DNA from: JAWXCE01 sp034440495 | GTDB lineage: Bacteria; Pseudomonadota; Alphaproteobacteria; Rhizobiales; Rhodomicrobiaceae | Reading direction: 5' to 3' | Assembly: GCA_034440495.1 (NCBI GenBank) | Contig: JAWXCE010000052.1 | Location: 1-35,955, forward strand | Length of the DNA: 35,955 bases | Shown here: positions 1 through 7,814 of the stretch, one piece after another | How positions within the stretch are numbered: the stretch's first letter is position 1 | How the letters are laid out: each line of letters opens with the position of its first letter | Made by a program: the position numbers and the translations under genes | The notes under the pieces: model-generated | Told to the model about the DNA's origin: nothing | Databases searched by the model: none | What the model saw: only the letters and a program-made list of their open reading frames with translations

Positions 1-318
1 CTCCGAGCCGCGCCAAGCAATGGGGCGCACGTAACCATCCACGATGCCCTGAACAAGGATAATGTCCCGGCAGGCCTGATCGATCTCGGCGACGGTATAG
101 GGAATTTTAAAACCCAGCTCCCGCGCGGAAAAGAACAGCCGTTCGGTATGCTCGGTCAGCTTGAAGATTTCACCGCCATACGCACGTTCGCCCTCAAATA
201 CGGAGCTGGCGTAATGCAGCGCGTGGCTGAGAACGTGCAGCTTGGCCTCACCCCAGGGAACCATACCGCCGTTCATCCAGATGAAACCGTCGCGCTGGTC
301 ATAAGGAACGGGAGCCAT
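1..318 (-). CDS. ilvE: Branched-chain amino acid aminotransferase, N-terminal part (cut by window edge)
   Basis: Reading leftward from the ATG at 318 gives 106 codons open to the window edge, so only the N-terminal third of the protein is present. The residues around 14-40 (WMNGG, then the segment HALHYASSVFEGERAY) are the typical opening of fold-type IV PLP aminotransferases of the IlvE family, which interconvert Val, Leu and Ile with their 2-oxoacids using glutamate. The catalytic lysine lies beyond the edge and cannot be checked. The gene is divergent from the MarR gene, with about 215 bp between the two starts. D-amino acid aminotransferase and aminodeoxychorismate lyase share the fold, but this N-terminus fits IlvE best. 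Confidence 0.92.
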   Translation of the reverse strand, partial: MAPVPYDQRDGFIWMNGGMVPWGEAKLHVLSHALHYASSVFEGERAYGGEIFKLTEHTERLFFSARELGFKIPYTVAEIDQACRDIILVQGIVDGYVRPIAWRGSE

Positions 319-462
319 GGGGCGTTTCTCCAGGAATTTGCTATTTTTGCTTGCGAAGCTTCAGCGGTTTCTTATCAAACCTGCTTGTACTGGCGTGAAG
401 CTAAAAAGAACTTTTTTATGACTTTTCAAAAGCGATTACTTCTTCTAATGATCCAGTGAAAA

Positions 463-483
463 TATGTCAACATGACTGACATA
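463..483. promoter_or_regulatory. Inverted-repeat operator upstream of the marR gene
   Basis: The sequence shows perfect 7-base arms TATGTCA and TGACATA separated by 7 bases, with a shorter nested repeat GTCA-N3-TGAC inside. A plausible -10 (CATAAT, 480-485) and a weak -35 (TGAAAA, 457-462, 17-bp spacing) overlap it, so a bound repressor would block transcription of the downstream regulatory chain. MarR proteins bind such short palindromes, so autoregulation is the natural inference. Binding to the divergent ilvE promoter is also possible. Confidence 0.5.
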
Positions 484-533
484 ATAGTGAGACATCCAGC
501 TTGCGTGGCGCGCCCAACACCTACACAGATAGC

Positions 534-1043
534 ATGGTGCAAACAACGCAACCCGAGCAACTTCTTGCTCTGTCGGAGTTGCTGTTTTTCGCCTACCGCG
601 ACTTCACCGGCGATGCAGACGAGGTGCTGGCGGAAATCGGTTTCGGCCGTGCGCATCACAGGGTGGTGCATTTCGTAACGCGGCGGCCGGGCCTGCGCGT
701 CGCGGAGCTTCTCGATATTTTAAAGATCACCAAACAAAGCCTTGCCCGGGTTTTGCGCGAGTTGATCGATAAAGATTATATCGCACAGAAGCGCGGCGAG
801 ACGGACAGACGCGAGAGGCTACTTTATTCCACTTCGGCGGGAGAGGCTCTGGCAGCGCGGCTTGCTCTGTCCCAGGCGACCCGGCTTAGTCAGGCCATGA
901 TTGCTGCTGGTCCGCACGGCGCGGAGAGTGTTGCGCATTTCCTATCGCAAATGGTATCAGGCGATGAGAACAAACATTTCTCCGCGTTTGCCACGCTGAT
1001 CCGTTCAGCCAGCGGTGCTGGGGACGAAACACATCGGACATAA
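534..1043 (+). CDS. MarR-family transcriptional regulator
   Basis: The 169-residue protein has a winged-helix MarR fold: an N-terminal dimer helix, a helix-turn-helix around residues 60-85 (LLDILKITKQSLARVLREL), and a wing with the typical D-R-R-E-R tract around residues 92-98 after GET. A TTG 33 bases upstream would also be in frame, but the ATG at 534 gives the usual length. The stop TAA overlaps the next gene's ATG by one base (TAATG), which implies translational coupling to the response regulator. MarR/OmpR/EnvZ-type trios, including the petP-petR pair of Rhodobacter, are known in Alphaproteobacteria; equivalence to petP is only a suggestion. The ligand is unknown. Confidence 0.88.
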   Translation: MVQTTQPEQLLALSELLFFAYRDFTGDADEVLAEIGFGRAHHRVVHFVTRRPGLRVAELLDILKITKQSLARVLRELIDKDYIAQKRGETDRRERLLYSTSAGEALAARLALSQATRLSQAMIAAGPHGAESVAHFLSQMVSGDENKHFSAFATLIRSASGAGDETHRT

Positions 1044-1753
1044 TGCGTATGGACTTGGCTAAAACTGGTGCGCTTGCGGACAATGCTTCCCACATTCTGG
1101 TTGTGGACGATGATCAGCGCATTCGCGATCTGCTGGCGCGCTACCTCGCGGATAATGGCTATCGGGTCAGCACGGCGGGCGATGCGCAGGCGGCGCGGGC
1201 TAGCCTGAGGGGACTAAGCTTCGACCTCATCATTCTTGATGTTATGATGCCAGGCGAGTCCGGCTTTTCATTGGCGGAGTCGCTGCGCACGGACTCACCC
1301 GTGCCGATCTTGATGCTGACGGCCCGCTCGGAGCCCGATTACCGGCTGAAAGGCTTGGAGATCGGCGTCGATGATTACATGGCAAAGCCATTCGAGCCGA
1401 AAGAGCTTCTCATCCGCCTTAACAACATCCTGAAACGGCGCGCGCCGGAAGCTGCTGCTGAAGATGTGCGCATCGGTCCTTTCACGCTGAACATCAAACG
1501 TGGCGACCTAAAGCGCGGCGAAGAGACCATAAAGCTGACCGAACGCGAACGCGATCTGTTGCGCCAGTTTGCGCTTAACCCCGGCGTGCCAATCTCGCGC
1601 GAGGAATTGGCGGGCGACGGCGCCGGCTCCGAAAGCGAGCGCGCTGTGGACGTGCAAATCAATCGGTTGCGGCAAAAAATAGAAGTCGATCCCGCCAACC
1701 CGGTTTATCTGCAAACCGTGCGCGGTCGCGGGTATGTGCTATATCTCGAATAA
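1043..1753 (+). CDS. OmpR/PhoB-family response regulator
   Basis: The 236-residue protein has an N-terminal receiver domain (about residues 17-130) and a C-terminal winged-helix trans_reg_C domain (about 140-235). The acidic triad D22-D24, phospho-acceptor D66 (in LDVMMPG), T93 and K115 (in AKPF) are all present, so the receiver looks functional. The effector domain ends with the expected RGRGYVL signature. It is coupled by one-base TAATG overlaps to the MarR gene upstream and to the kinase downstream, so the three proteins are probably made together. The kinase is the likely phosphodonor. No target promoters can be assigned from the window. Confidence 0.94.
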   Translation: MRMDLAKTGALADNASHILVVDDDQRIRDLLARYLADNGYRVSTAGDAQAARASLRGLSFDLIILDVMMPGESGFSLAESLRTDSPVPILMLTARSEPDYRLKGLEIGVDDYMAKPFEPKELLIRLNNILKRRAPEAAAEDVRIGPFTLNIKRGDLKRGEETIKLTERERDLLRQFALNPGVPISREELAGDGAGSESERAVDVQINRLRQKIEVDPANPVYLQTVRGRGYVLYLE

Positions 1754-3144
1754 TGACGGCGATTTCTGACCACACTATCAACTTGAAGCCGCGTGGGCCC
1801 TTGCGGCGGCTGCGTCATGTCTGGCTGCTCATAAGCCATGCTTTCGGCCGGATTGCGCCCAAGGGCCTCTATACCCGCGCGCTGCTCATCATCATCGCGC
1901 CCATCGTGCTGCTACAATCCATTCTCGCCTTCGTGTTCATGGAGCGGCATTGGGAATCGGTCACGCGCCGGCTGTCGATAGCAACGACTCAAGACATCGC
2001 ATTGCTAGTTGACGGTCTTGAAACCCTTCCCGAAGCGCAGCACGAATCACTGACAAGCCTTGCACGTCAGCATCTCAACCTGGTGGTGCAAATGATGCCG
2101 CCTGACGAACTTCCGGCGGCAAGGCCTAAGCAATATTTCGATCTGCTTAACACGACGCTCTCGGAGGAGATCAAGCGTCGCATTGGGCTGCCATTCTGGA
2201 TCGATACGCTTGGCGGCTCGCGGCATGTAGAAATACGTCTCAGGTTACAAAACTCTGTTATGAGGATTTTGGTGCCGCGCAGTCAGACTTACGCCTCCAA
2301 CTCTCATATTTTTCTTGTCTGGATGGGGGCAACCTCGATTATTTTGTTGGGGATCGCGATTTTATTCCTGCGCAATCAGATCAAGCCCATTCTCGCGCTG
2401 GCCGACGCCGCCGACCGTTTTGGCCGTGGGCACGCCCCGCAACCCGACTTCAAGGTTCGGGGCGCGCGCGAGGTGCGGCAAGCAAGCCAGGCGTTTCTGG
2501 AAATGCGGGACCGCATCCAGCGGCATGTCGAGCAGCGCACAACCATGCTGGCTGGCGTGAGCCACGATCTGCGCACCATTCTCACGCGCTTCCGGCTGCA
2601 ACTGGCGATTATGCCCGCGCGCGACGCCGAACCGATGCGCGCCGACGTCGATGAAATGCAGCAAATGCTGGAGGACTATCTCGCCTTCGCCAAGGGCGAC
2701 AGCGGCGAGAAAATGAAGCGCATCAACATCAAGAAGCTGCTTGAGGAGGTTCGTGCGGGCGCGCCGCTTGGCAAAACCTTCACCATCGAGGTGCGAGATG
2801 ATCCAGTTATCATGCCGCTCCGGCGCAATTCATTCAAAAGGGCTGTCAGCAATCTGGTGGTTAACGCCGCGCGCTATGCCGACACCATTTCGATCAAGGC
2901 GGTGAAAACACGGCGCTGGTTTACCATCACGGTTGAAGATAATGGGCCTGGCATTCCCGAGGCGAAGCGCGAAGAGGTGTTCCGCCCGTTCCACAGTCTT
3001 GATGGGTCGCGCAATCAGAACGTGAAAAGCACGGGCCTCGGCCTAGCCATCGTGCGCGATATAGTGCGCGGCCATGGCGGGGAAATCACGCTAGGCGAAA
3101 GCGCGATGGGTGGTCTTAAGGCCCACATCCGCATCCCAGTCTAA
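1753..3144 (+). CDS. EnvZ-like sensor histidine kinase
   Basis: The 463-residue inner-membrane kinase shows a first hydrophobic segment near residues 40-62, a periplasmic region of about 120 residues, a second membrane segment near 185-206, a HAMP region, and a dimerisation helix with the phospho-acceptor H271 (SHDLRT). The ATPase domain carries the N box (NLVVNAARYA), G1 box (DNGPGIP), F box (FRPFHSLDG) and G2 box (GLGLAI). All catalytic motifs are present. The start overlaps the response-regulator stop by one base. It faces xth tail to tail with only 9 bp between the two stops. Confidence 0.94.
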   Translation: MTAISDHTINLKPRGPLRRLRHVWLLISHAFGRIAPKGLYTRALLIIIAPIVLLQSILAFVFMERHWESVTRRLSIATTQDIALLVDGLETLPEAQHESLTSLARQHLNLVVQMMPPDELPAARPKQYFDLLNTTLSEEIKRRIGLPFWIDTLGGSRHVEIRLRLQNSVMRILVPRSQTYASNSHIFLVWMGATSIILLGIAILFLRNQIKPILALADAADRFGRGHAPQPDFKVRGAREVRQASQAFLEMRDRIQRHVEQRTTMLAGVSHDLRTILTRFRLQLAIMPARDAEPMRADVDEMQQMLEDYLAFAKGDSGEKMKRINIKKLLEEVRAGAPLGKTFTIEVRDDPVIMPLRRNSFKRAVSNLVVNAARYADTISIKAVKTRRWFTITVEDNGPGIPEAKREEVFRPFHSLDGSRNQNVKSTGLGLAIVRDIVRGHGGEITLGESAMGGLKAHIRIPV

Positions 3145-3153
3145 CCATGATGT

Positions 3154-3966
3154 TTAAGGGATTGCGATATCCGCGATGACGGGGACGTGGTCGGATGGCT
3201 GCGGCCAGTCGCGCGCGGCATCTGCGACGGTTACGCGATGAACGTGCGGCGCAAGCGACGGCGTTGTCCAGATATGGTCAAGGCGGCGGCCGCGATTGGA
3301 GGCGCGCCAGTCCTTCGACCTGTAGCTCCACCATGTGTAAAGCTTTTCGGTCGGTGGAATGTGCAGGCGCACCGGATCGACCCAACCCGCTGCGGCGCGC
3401 AAACCCTCCAGGTGCTCCACTTCAACCGGCGTATGGCTGACGACTGTGAGCAACTGCTTATGCGACCACACATCGTTTTCGAGCGGCGCTACGTTGAAAT
3501 CGCCAAGGATAATCATACGCTCGCTTCTATTTTCCGGTCTGGCGAACCATTCCGCGATGCGGCCCAGATAGACCAGCTTCTGTTCGAACTTTGGGTTGAG
3601 ACCCGGGTCGGGTATATCACCGCCGGACGGGATGTAGACATTGTGAATGACAACACCGCCGCTATCGGGCGCTGTAAGCGCCGTCGCCAGATGCCGCGCA
3701 TGATCGGCGCCGCAAAAGCGTTTGCTGGACATGCGCGTCATAGGTATGCGCGATAGCGTGGCGACGCCGTGATAGCCAGCCTGCCCGTTTACCTCGATGA
3801 ATGAAAAGCCGAGTTGCTGAAGTGCAGCCAGTGGAAAGTCTTCCTCACGGCATTTGATCTCTTGAAGGCAGAGGACATCGGGGGCGAACTCAGCCACAAA
3901 GCGCTCAACCAGCGGCAGCCGCAACCGGACGGAGTTGATATTCCAGGTTGCTATTCTGAACTGCAT
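3154..3966 (-). CDS. xth: Exodeoxyribonuclease III (AP endonuclease)
   Basis: The 270-residue protein belongs to the ExoIII/APE endonuclease-exonuclease-phosphatase family, which incises DNA at abasic sites and trims 3' blocks during base excision repair. N9 and N11 lie in WNINS, the metal ligand E36 in LQEIK, the catalytic tract GDFNVAP is near residue 150, the RLDHIW tract follows, and the SDHVPV histidine is near the C-terminus. Length is normal for the family. The gene begins 44 bp downstream of a strong leftward terminator, so it is probably transcribed from its own short upstream region and not from the lolA side. The lolA-xth order is common in Alphaproteobacteria. Confidence 0.95.
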   Translation of the reverse strand: MQFRIATWNINSVRLRLPLVERFVAEFAPDVLCLQEIKCREEDFPLAALQQLGFSFIEVNGQAGYHGVATLSRIPMTRMSSKRFCGADHARHLATALTAPDSGGVVIHNVYIPSGGDIPDPGLNPKFEQKLVYLGRIAEWFARPENRSERMIILGDFNVAPLENDVWSHKQLLTVVSHTPVEVEHLEGLRAAAGWVDPVRLHIPPTEKLYTWWSYRSKDWRASNRGRRLDHIWTTPSLAPHVHRVTVADAARDWPQPSDHVPVIADIAIP

Positions 3967-4009
3967 CTCGGGTTTCAGGCGTTGAAGGCGGACTTAAGGG
4001 AGCGCGCAT

Positions 4010-4045
4010 AAAAAAGCGCCCAACCCCGGCGAAAGGTTGGGCGCT
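4010..4045 (-). terminator. Rho-independent terminator (leftward)
   Basis: A perfect 11-bp stem (AGCGCCCAACC at 4015-4025 with GGTTGGGCGCT at 4035-4045) closes a 9-nt loop and is followed on the minus strand by six T residues (A4010-4015 on the plus strand). It ends the putative small RNA, and any read-through from lolA, before xth. Confidence 0.9.
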
Positions 4046-4156
4046 CGACACTGTACACGCGGTGCATCGGGAGGGAATCCGATGCTTGCGGGCGCGTCTT
4101 CGGTTAGACGGGGGGCACTACCGACGGTGACTGACGATACCCGCTTCACAGTACAT
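4010..4156 (-). ncRNA. Putative small structured RNA between lolA and xth (6S-like shape)
   Basis: No convincing ORF is present, but an independent leftward unit of about 145 nt is visible: a strong promoter (4162-4190) followed at the right distance by a transcript that ends in an intrinsic terminator (4010-4045). Predicted pairing by eye joins the 5' end (GUACUGU, then GCGG) to a segment just before the terminator (CCGC, then ACAGUGU with two wobbles). The enclosed part holds two hairpins: GCAUCGG/CCGAUGC with an 8-nt C-rich loop, and CGUCU/AGACG. A closing stem with a side hairpin resembles 6S RNA, but I could not match its conserved sequence. An anti-Shine-Dalgarno sRNA is the main alternative, given the CCCUCC loop. 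Confidence 0.5.
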
Positions 4157-4161
4157 AAACT

Positions 4162-4190
4162 TTTATAACACAGCCTAACGGCATTTTCAA
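4162..4190 (-). promoter_or_regulatory. Sigma-70-type promoter for the putative small RNA
   Basis: On the minus strand TTGAAA (4185-4190) and TATAAA (4162-4167) are separated by exactly 17 bp, the best housekeeping-type promoter I see in the window. Initiation would fall near 4154-4156, just where the base-paired 5' end of the putative RNA begins. Confidence 0.6.
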
Positions 4191-4296
4191 ACAAATCTAA
4201 GTTAACAGCTTGACAGTGGCGAACAAGACGCGCTGATTTCAAATTTCAACGCAAAATTATGCTATTAAAGCATTCGGTTAAAAGGCTGGGTAAGTT

Positions 4297-5181
4297 CTAG
4301 TTCCTAAAATTAGGGAGACCGATGTCAGAAAATTTGAACAGATCGGCTGAAACGGTTTTGTTCAGCTCCAGGTTTTGCAGTTCGATCTTTGTCGTCAATC
4401 CTTGCGCATCCGTAATGAGCCATTCTTTCAACAAAAGGTCCGGCTTTGTGAAAAACAGACGGATTTGTCCGCCAGCATCGGCGGACTTGTCCTCAACGGT
4501 TAAAATTACGGTGTTAGCCGTTTCATCAAGGCCCAGAATTCGTGCATCGCGGATAAAGTCCACTTCTTTAGCGAGCAGCATCCGGAATGGCGTGCTATCC
4601 AGCGGGTAACGATCCGACGTCTTTAAATCATGATCTTCGATTGCAAGGTATTTGCCGTCTGAAATGATTTTCTGCTTGCTGGGCGTGGAGTAATCGAAGC
4701 GCACCTTGCCCGGACGTTCAAAGTAAAACTTACCCTTCTTCTGCGTATTATCCGCATCGGTCTGAATGAAAAGGCCCTGCATGTTCGCAGTTTTATTAAA
4801 ATAGTCGTTAATGGCGCGGATGCGGCCGACAGCCTCAGCTTCCTGAAGAACGTTGGAATCTGGCGTCTGGTTCGGCGCGGTCTTCGTGTCCCAGCGCGCG
4901 CCTGCGCCCAATGGATTTGCGGGCTTTTGCTCAACGGGGACGGGCTGCTCAACGGGGACGGGCTGCTCAACGGGGACGGGCTGCTGGACAGGGGCTGCTT
5001 GCGGTTCTACTGGCGCTCCCGGCGCTGACTCCGCAGCTACCGGCGGCATGGTTTTGCCATGTTGAGAGCTTTGAGCATTGGCCGGAATCGCGGTAAAGAA
5101 GAAGGACGCCATCATAAGTGTCGTCACTCCAAACGACCCAGCGCATATAATCTTTGCGATAGTGGAATGTGGCTTCGTCAT
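4297..5181 (-). CDS. lolA: LolA-like outer-membrane lipoprotein carrier protein
   Basis: The start at 5181 gives 294 residues beginning with a classic signal peptide (basic MTKPHSTIAK, a hydrophobic core, then ANA-Q near residue 36); an in-frame ATG at 5226 would add 15 charged residues. After a Pro/Val/Gln/Glu-rich linker (about residues 55-95) comes a LolA domain: an RIRAINDYF helix, a GKFYFERPGKVRFDY strand pair, and alternating beta strands to the C-terminus. LolA ferries lipoproteins from the LolCDE transporter across the periplasm. The linker makes the protein longer than the roughly 200 residues of ordinary LolA. There is no lolB here, as expected for Alphaproteobacteria. An in-frame 18-bp triplication lies in the linker. 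Confidence 0.85.
   Translation of the reverse strand: MTKPHSTIAKIICAGSFGVTTLMMASFFFTAIPANAQSSQHGKTMPPVAAESAPGAPVEPQAAPVQQPVPVEQPVPVEQPVPVEQKPANPLGAGARWDTKTAPNQTPDSNVLQEAEAVGRIRAINDYFNKTANMQGLFIQTDADNTQKKGKFYFERPGKVRFDYSTPSKQKIISDGKYLAIEDHDLKTSDRYPLDSTPFRMLLAKEVDFIRDARILGLDETANTVILTVEDKSADAGGQIRLFFTKPDLLLKEWLITDAQGLTTKIELQNLELNKTVSADLFKFSDIGLPNFRN
4930..4983. repeat. Three tandem 18-bp repeats inside lolA
   Basis: The unit CTCAACGGGGACGGGCTG occurs three times in a row without mismatch. In the coding direction it adds copies of the hexapeptide QPVPVE to the linker. Because the period is a multiple of three, copy-number change by slippage would alter linker length without breaking the frame. 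Confidence 0.9.
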
Positions 5182-5259
5182 TGTTCGATCCCGATCTCTC
5201 GCGCGATTGCCAACGCGCCGTTGCAATTTTGCGTTCTGAGCCTTGCCATCTTTGAGTTA

Positions 5260-5290
5260 GTTATAAAGCTGAGCAATATGGACATTGCAA
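5260..5290 (-). promoter_or_regulatory. Possible promoter upstream of lolA
   Basis: On the minus strand TTGCAA (5285-5290) and TATAAC (5260-5265) lie 19 bp apart; shifting the -10 to TTTATA gives 17 bp. It sits in the 147-bp gap between dapE and lolA and would allow lolA to be transcribed separately from the dap cluster. The spacing ambiguity makes this weak. Confidence 0.25.
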
Positions 5291-5328
5291 GACATTCGTC
5301 CTTTTGTTCACGCGAAGTTCGCACTCCT

Positions 5329-6504
5329 TCAAAGCGGCTGACCGCCTAAAAAGTATTTTCTCAGGAAGCGGCCGTAGATGTCTGTCAACGTTTGCAAATG
5401 CTCCATGGGAGCATGCTCGTCAACTTTGTGTATGGTAGCATTGCACAGGCCAAATTCTACAACCGGAGCGATGTCCTTTATGAAGCGCCCATCGGAGGCG
5501 CCTCCATGCGTTGAAAATTCGGGCTTGCGGCCGGTCGCCTCGTGAATAGCGGCGGATAACGTCTTTACCCAAGCTGTCGGCGGCGTGTAAAAGTTGCTTG
5601 CAATGCTTCCAGGCCTTAGCTCGTATTCCAGGCCGAGGCCACGCACTGCCGGTTCGATCCGGTCGTGCAACCAGCGTATCAGCGTTTCCGGCGTTTGCAG
5701 ATCGTTGAAACGGATGTTGAGATGGGCCGTGCAGCGGGCGGGGACAACATTCGTCGCCGTGTTGCCGGTGTCGATTGTCGTCACCTCGAAGTTCGACGCC
5801 GCGAAATGCTTGCTTCCGCCATCCACCGGTTCTCCTTTAAGGCGAGCGAGGGCGGCGATAAGGCCAGTCAGCGGGTTGCTGAAAAACTCCGGATAGGCCA
5901 CGTGGCCCTGCACGCCTTTCACGGTCAGCGTCGCGCAGAACGAGCCGCGTCGGCCGATTTTTATGGCCTCGCCAATCTCGCGCGCGTTTGAAGGCTCGCC
6001 AAGCAGGCAGTGATCGGGCTTGAAGCCATTCGCCGCCATCCAGTCCAGCACTTTCTTGGCGCCATTGATCGCCGGGCCTTCCTCATCGCCGGTGATGAGA
6101 AAGCTGATCGAGCCGCGAGGCTTGCCTTCGAGCATAAACGCCAGCGCCGCGGCGAGGAAGCACGCTATGCCGCCCTTCATGTCCGCGGCGCCTCGCCCGT
6201 AAACAGCGCCATCCGCTATGTCGCCGCCAAATGGCGGATGCGTCCAAGCGGCGGGGTCGCCCGGCGGCACTACATCGGTGTGCCCGGCGAAACACAAATG
6301 CGGTGTACCCTCACCGATGATTGCAAACAGATTATCCACGTCCGGCGTGCCTACTTCGGAGAATGGTAACCGCCAGCACTGGAAGCCCGCACCGCGCAGG
6401 GTGTTTTCCATGTAATCGAGCGCGCCGCCTTCCTCCGGCGTGACGCTCGCGCAGCGGATCAGGGCTTGGAGGTGAGCGATGGCTTCTTCGGCGGGTGTGT
6501 TCAT
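5329..6504 (-). CDS. dapE: Succinyl-diaminopimelate desuccinylase
   Basis: The 391-residue M20 metallopeptidase hydrolyses N-succinyl-LL-2,6-diaminopimelate to LL-DAP in the succinylase branch of lysine and peptidoglycan synthesis. Predicted di-zinc residues are present: H75 and D77 (GHTDVVPPG), bridging D108 (GRGAADMKGG), catalytic E141 and ligand E142 (GDEEG), and a C-terminal ligand in the HKVDEHAP segment. The GGASDGR motif is also intact. The start at 6504 is preceded by AGAAGG at good spacing and lies 10 bp after the upstream stop; the in-frame ATG at 6540 would overlap that gene. It ends the leftward cluster that begins at the pyrimidine nucleotidase, with dapD three genes upstream. 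Confidence 0.96.
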   Translation of the reverse strand: MNTPAEEAIAHLQALIRCASVTPEEGGALDYMENTLRGAGFQCWRLPFSEVGTPDVDNLFAIIGEGTPHLCFAGHTDVVPPGDPAAWTHPPFGGDIADGAVYGRGAADMKGGIACFLAAALAFMLEGKPRGSISFLITGDEEGPAINGAKKVLDWMAANGFKPDHCLLGEPSNAREIGEAIKIGRRGSFCATLTVKGVQGHVAYPEFFSNPLTGLIAALARLKGEPVDGGSKHFAASNFEVTTIDTGNTATNVVPARCTAHLNIRFNDLQTPETLIRWLHDRIEPAVRGLGLEYELRPGSIASNFYTPPTAWVKTLSAAIHEATGRKPEFSTHGGASDGRFIKDIAPVVEFGLCNATIHKVDEHAPMEHLQTLTDIYGRFLRKYFLGGQPL

Positions 6505-6514
6505 CGGCGCCTTC

Positions 6515-7237
6515 TCATGCGGCGGGCGGAAGCTGCACATCAGGCCGTTCAGCCTGTATCATCGCGATCTTCTGCCATATCTTCCTGCTGAGGCTGCTCG
6601 TCAACTCCTCAATATCGTTAACCCCGCCAACCACGACAGAGTCCGGAAAACTTTGCGCGTAAAGCGCCGCAAGCTTGCTGGTGAGGGACAGCATCTCCGT
6701 GCAGTAATCCAAATAACGCAATAATTGCTCGCGACTGAGATCGCGCCGTGGCGATGACCCGGTCGGTTTGCCCAGGATGGAAATCGGGTCTTTGGTCAAC
6801 TGGTGCATGTCGATGACATGGCTGATAGCGCGCAGCCGGTGCAGGCCCTCCAGCGCGATGCGCCGTTTATGCCGGTTCTCCCAGCGCAGGAAAAATGCAA
6901 TGATGAGGCCGCAGATCAAAATGATGTTGAGCGCCGCCTCCAGCCCCTGAGCAAACTCGGTGAGGCGAATTTCGCCGCCGAGCGCCACCTGATAAAGCGT
7001 CACCAGTTTTGCAAAAGCGATTCCGCCGCCTGTGACCGTCGCCACCGCTAGCAGCCGCAAACCCCAGTTCGGCTTTTTCAAACCCGCGGCTTCGGCGGCG
7101 GTGGATCTCGCCATGTCGTGCAGATGGGTTACGGTTTGCGCGAGGCCGCGTGTTGGGAAACGCTCCGCCACGCGGTTGCGCAGTTCGGCCAGAGTTTTGA
7201 TAATGGCGCGTTCGTCGAGCGTCTGGTGATGCAGCAT
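6515..7237 (-). CDS. Conserved-looking membrane protein of unknown function
   Basis: I do not recognise a family. The start at 7237 (240 residues) is preceded by GGAAG five bases upstream; an in-frame ATG at 7324 would add 29 residues with no membrane signal. The protein has a soluble helical N-terminus, two hydrophobic segments (about residues 58-78, and 100-120 ending in FFLRWENRHKRR), and a helical cytoplasmic C-terminus of about 110 residues rich in Leu and Arg. The second segment followed by a basic cluster suggests an N-in hairpin with both tails in the cytoplasm. It lies between the DUF805 gene and dapE with short gaps, so it is probably co-transcribed with the dap genes. A role in cell-envelope synthesis is only guilt by association. 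Confidence 0.7.
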   Translation of the reverse strand: MLHHQTLDERAIIKTLAELRNRVAERFPTRGLAQTVTHLHDMARSTAAEAAGLKKPNWGLRLLAVATVTGGGIAFAKLVTLYQVALGGEIRLTEFAQGLEAALNIILICGLIIAFFLRWENRHKRRIALEGLHRLRAISHVIDMHQLTKDPISILGKPTGSSPRRDLSREQLLRYLDYCTEMLSLTSKLAALYAQSFPDSVVVGGVNDIEELTSSLSRKIWQKIAMIQAERPDVQLPPAA

Positions 7238-7330
7238 TGAGGCTTCCGCAATATTGCGCGAGCGCGGTTGAACTTTACAGCCAGAAGATGAAAACCCAAT
7301 ATGAAAGCGTAATGTATTGCGCAACCTTGA

Positions 7331-7804
7331 TTATTTTGTGGAAGGCGGTAGGCCGAAACGATTAGGCCCAGCCGTGCCGCCCAGCACTCCGAGGTTGCCG
7401 AGAAACCACAGCGCGGCAAAACCACTAAGCAGCGTCACCCAGCCCTCAAGCGGAGTCGGCGCGGCTCGATCCGCAATCGCCGTAATCGCCGTCGCGGCCA
7501 CGAACGGGATCAAGAAAACGAGGGTGTACCAGCCGGACAGATTGCGATCGTGCAGGCGCTTTGCGTTCATCGCCAGGTTTGGATACAGAAAAATGAGCGC
7601 CGTCAGCGCGCCGGACTTATCCGCCGCCATATCCACGATACTCGACCATGAGCCATCGGGAAACGGAATGTCGTCGCCTATTAGCTGGCTGAGGACGGCG
7701 TTGAACGTCACCTCGACGACAAGCAGCAGCACCCAGGCCGCCCACCAATGCCCACGCCTGATGCGGCCGTTAAAGCTGAAATAGGTATGCGTCAGCCAGC
7801 CCAT
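7331..7804 (-). CDS. DUF805 family membrane protein
   Basis: The 157-residue protein starts MGWLTHTYFSFNGRIRRGHWW, the diagnostic opening of DUF805 (YhaH-like) proteins, and has about four hydrophobic segments (residues 22-42, 65-80, 93-113, 123-143). The motif NAKRLHDRNLSGWY in the middle is the other family signature. It is an inner-membrane protein with no established biochemical role. The start at 7804 has AAGGG at ideal distance, and that ribosome site lies on top of the stop codon of the small upstream ORF (7815), which suggests translational coupling in a dapD - small ORF - DUF805 unit. Confidence 0.88.
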   Translation of the reverse strand: MGWLTHTYFSFNGRIRRGHWWAAWVLLLVVEVTFNAVLSQLIGDDIPFPDGSWSSIVDMAADKSGALTALIFLYPNLAMNAKRLHDRNLSGWYTLVFLIPFVAATAITAIADRAAPTPLEGWVTLLSGFAALWFLGNLGVLGGTAGPNRFGLPPSTK

Positions 7805-7814
7805 TATCGCCCTT

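Noticed and set aside
3187..3756. Rightward ORF of 189 codons
   Set aside because: Antisense to xth, which carries the complete ExoIII catalytic motifs.
3994..4242. Leftward ORF of 82 codons between lolA and xth
   Set aside because: It overlaps the promoter, hairpins and terminator of the putative small RNA, has no ribosome site, and the composition does not look like protein.
4930..4983. Regular 18-bp repeats as a CRISPR array
   Set aside because: The copies are contiguous with no spacers and encode a repeated hexapeptide inside lolA.
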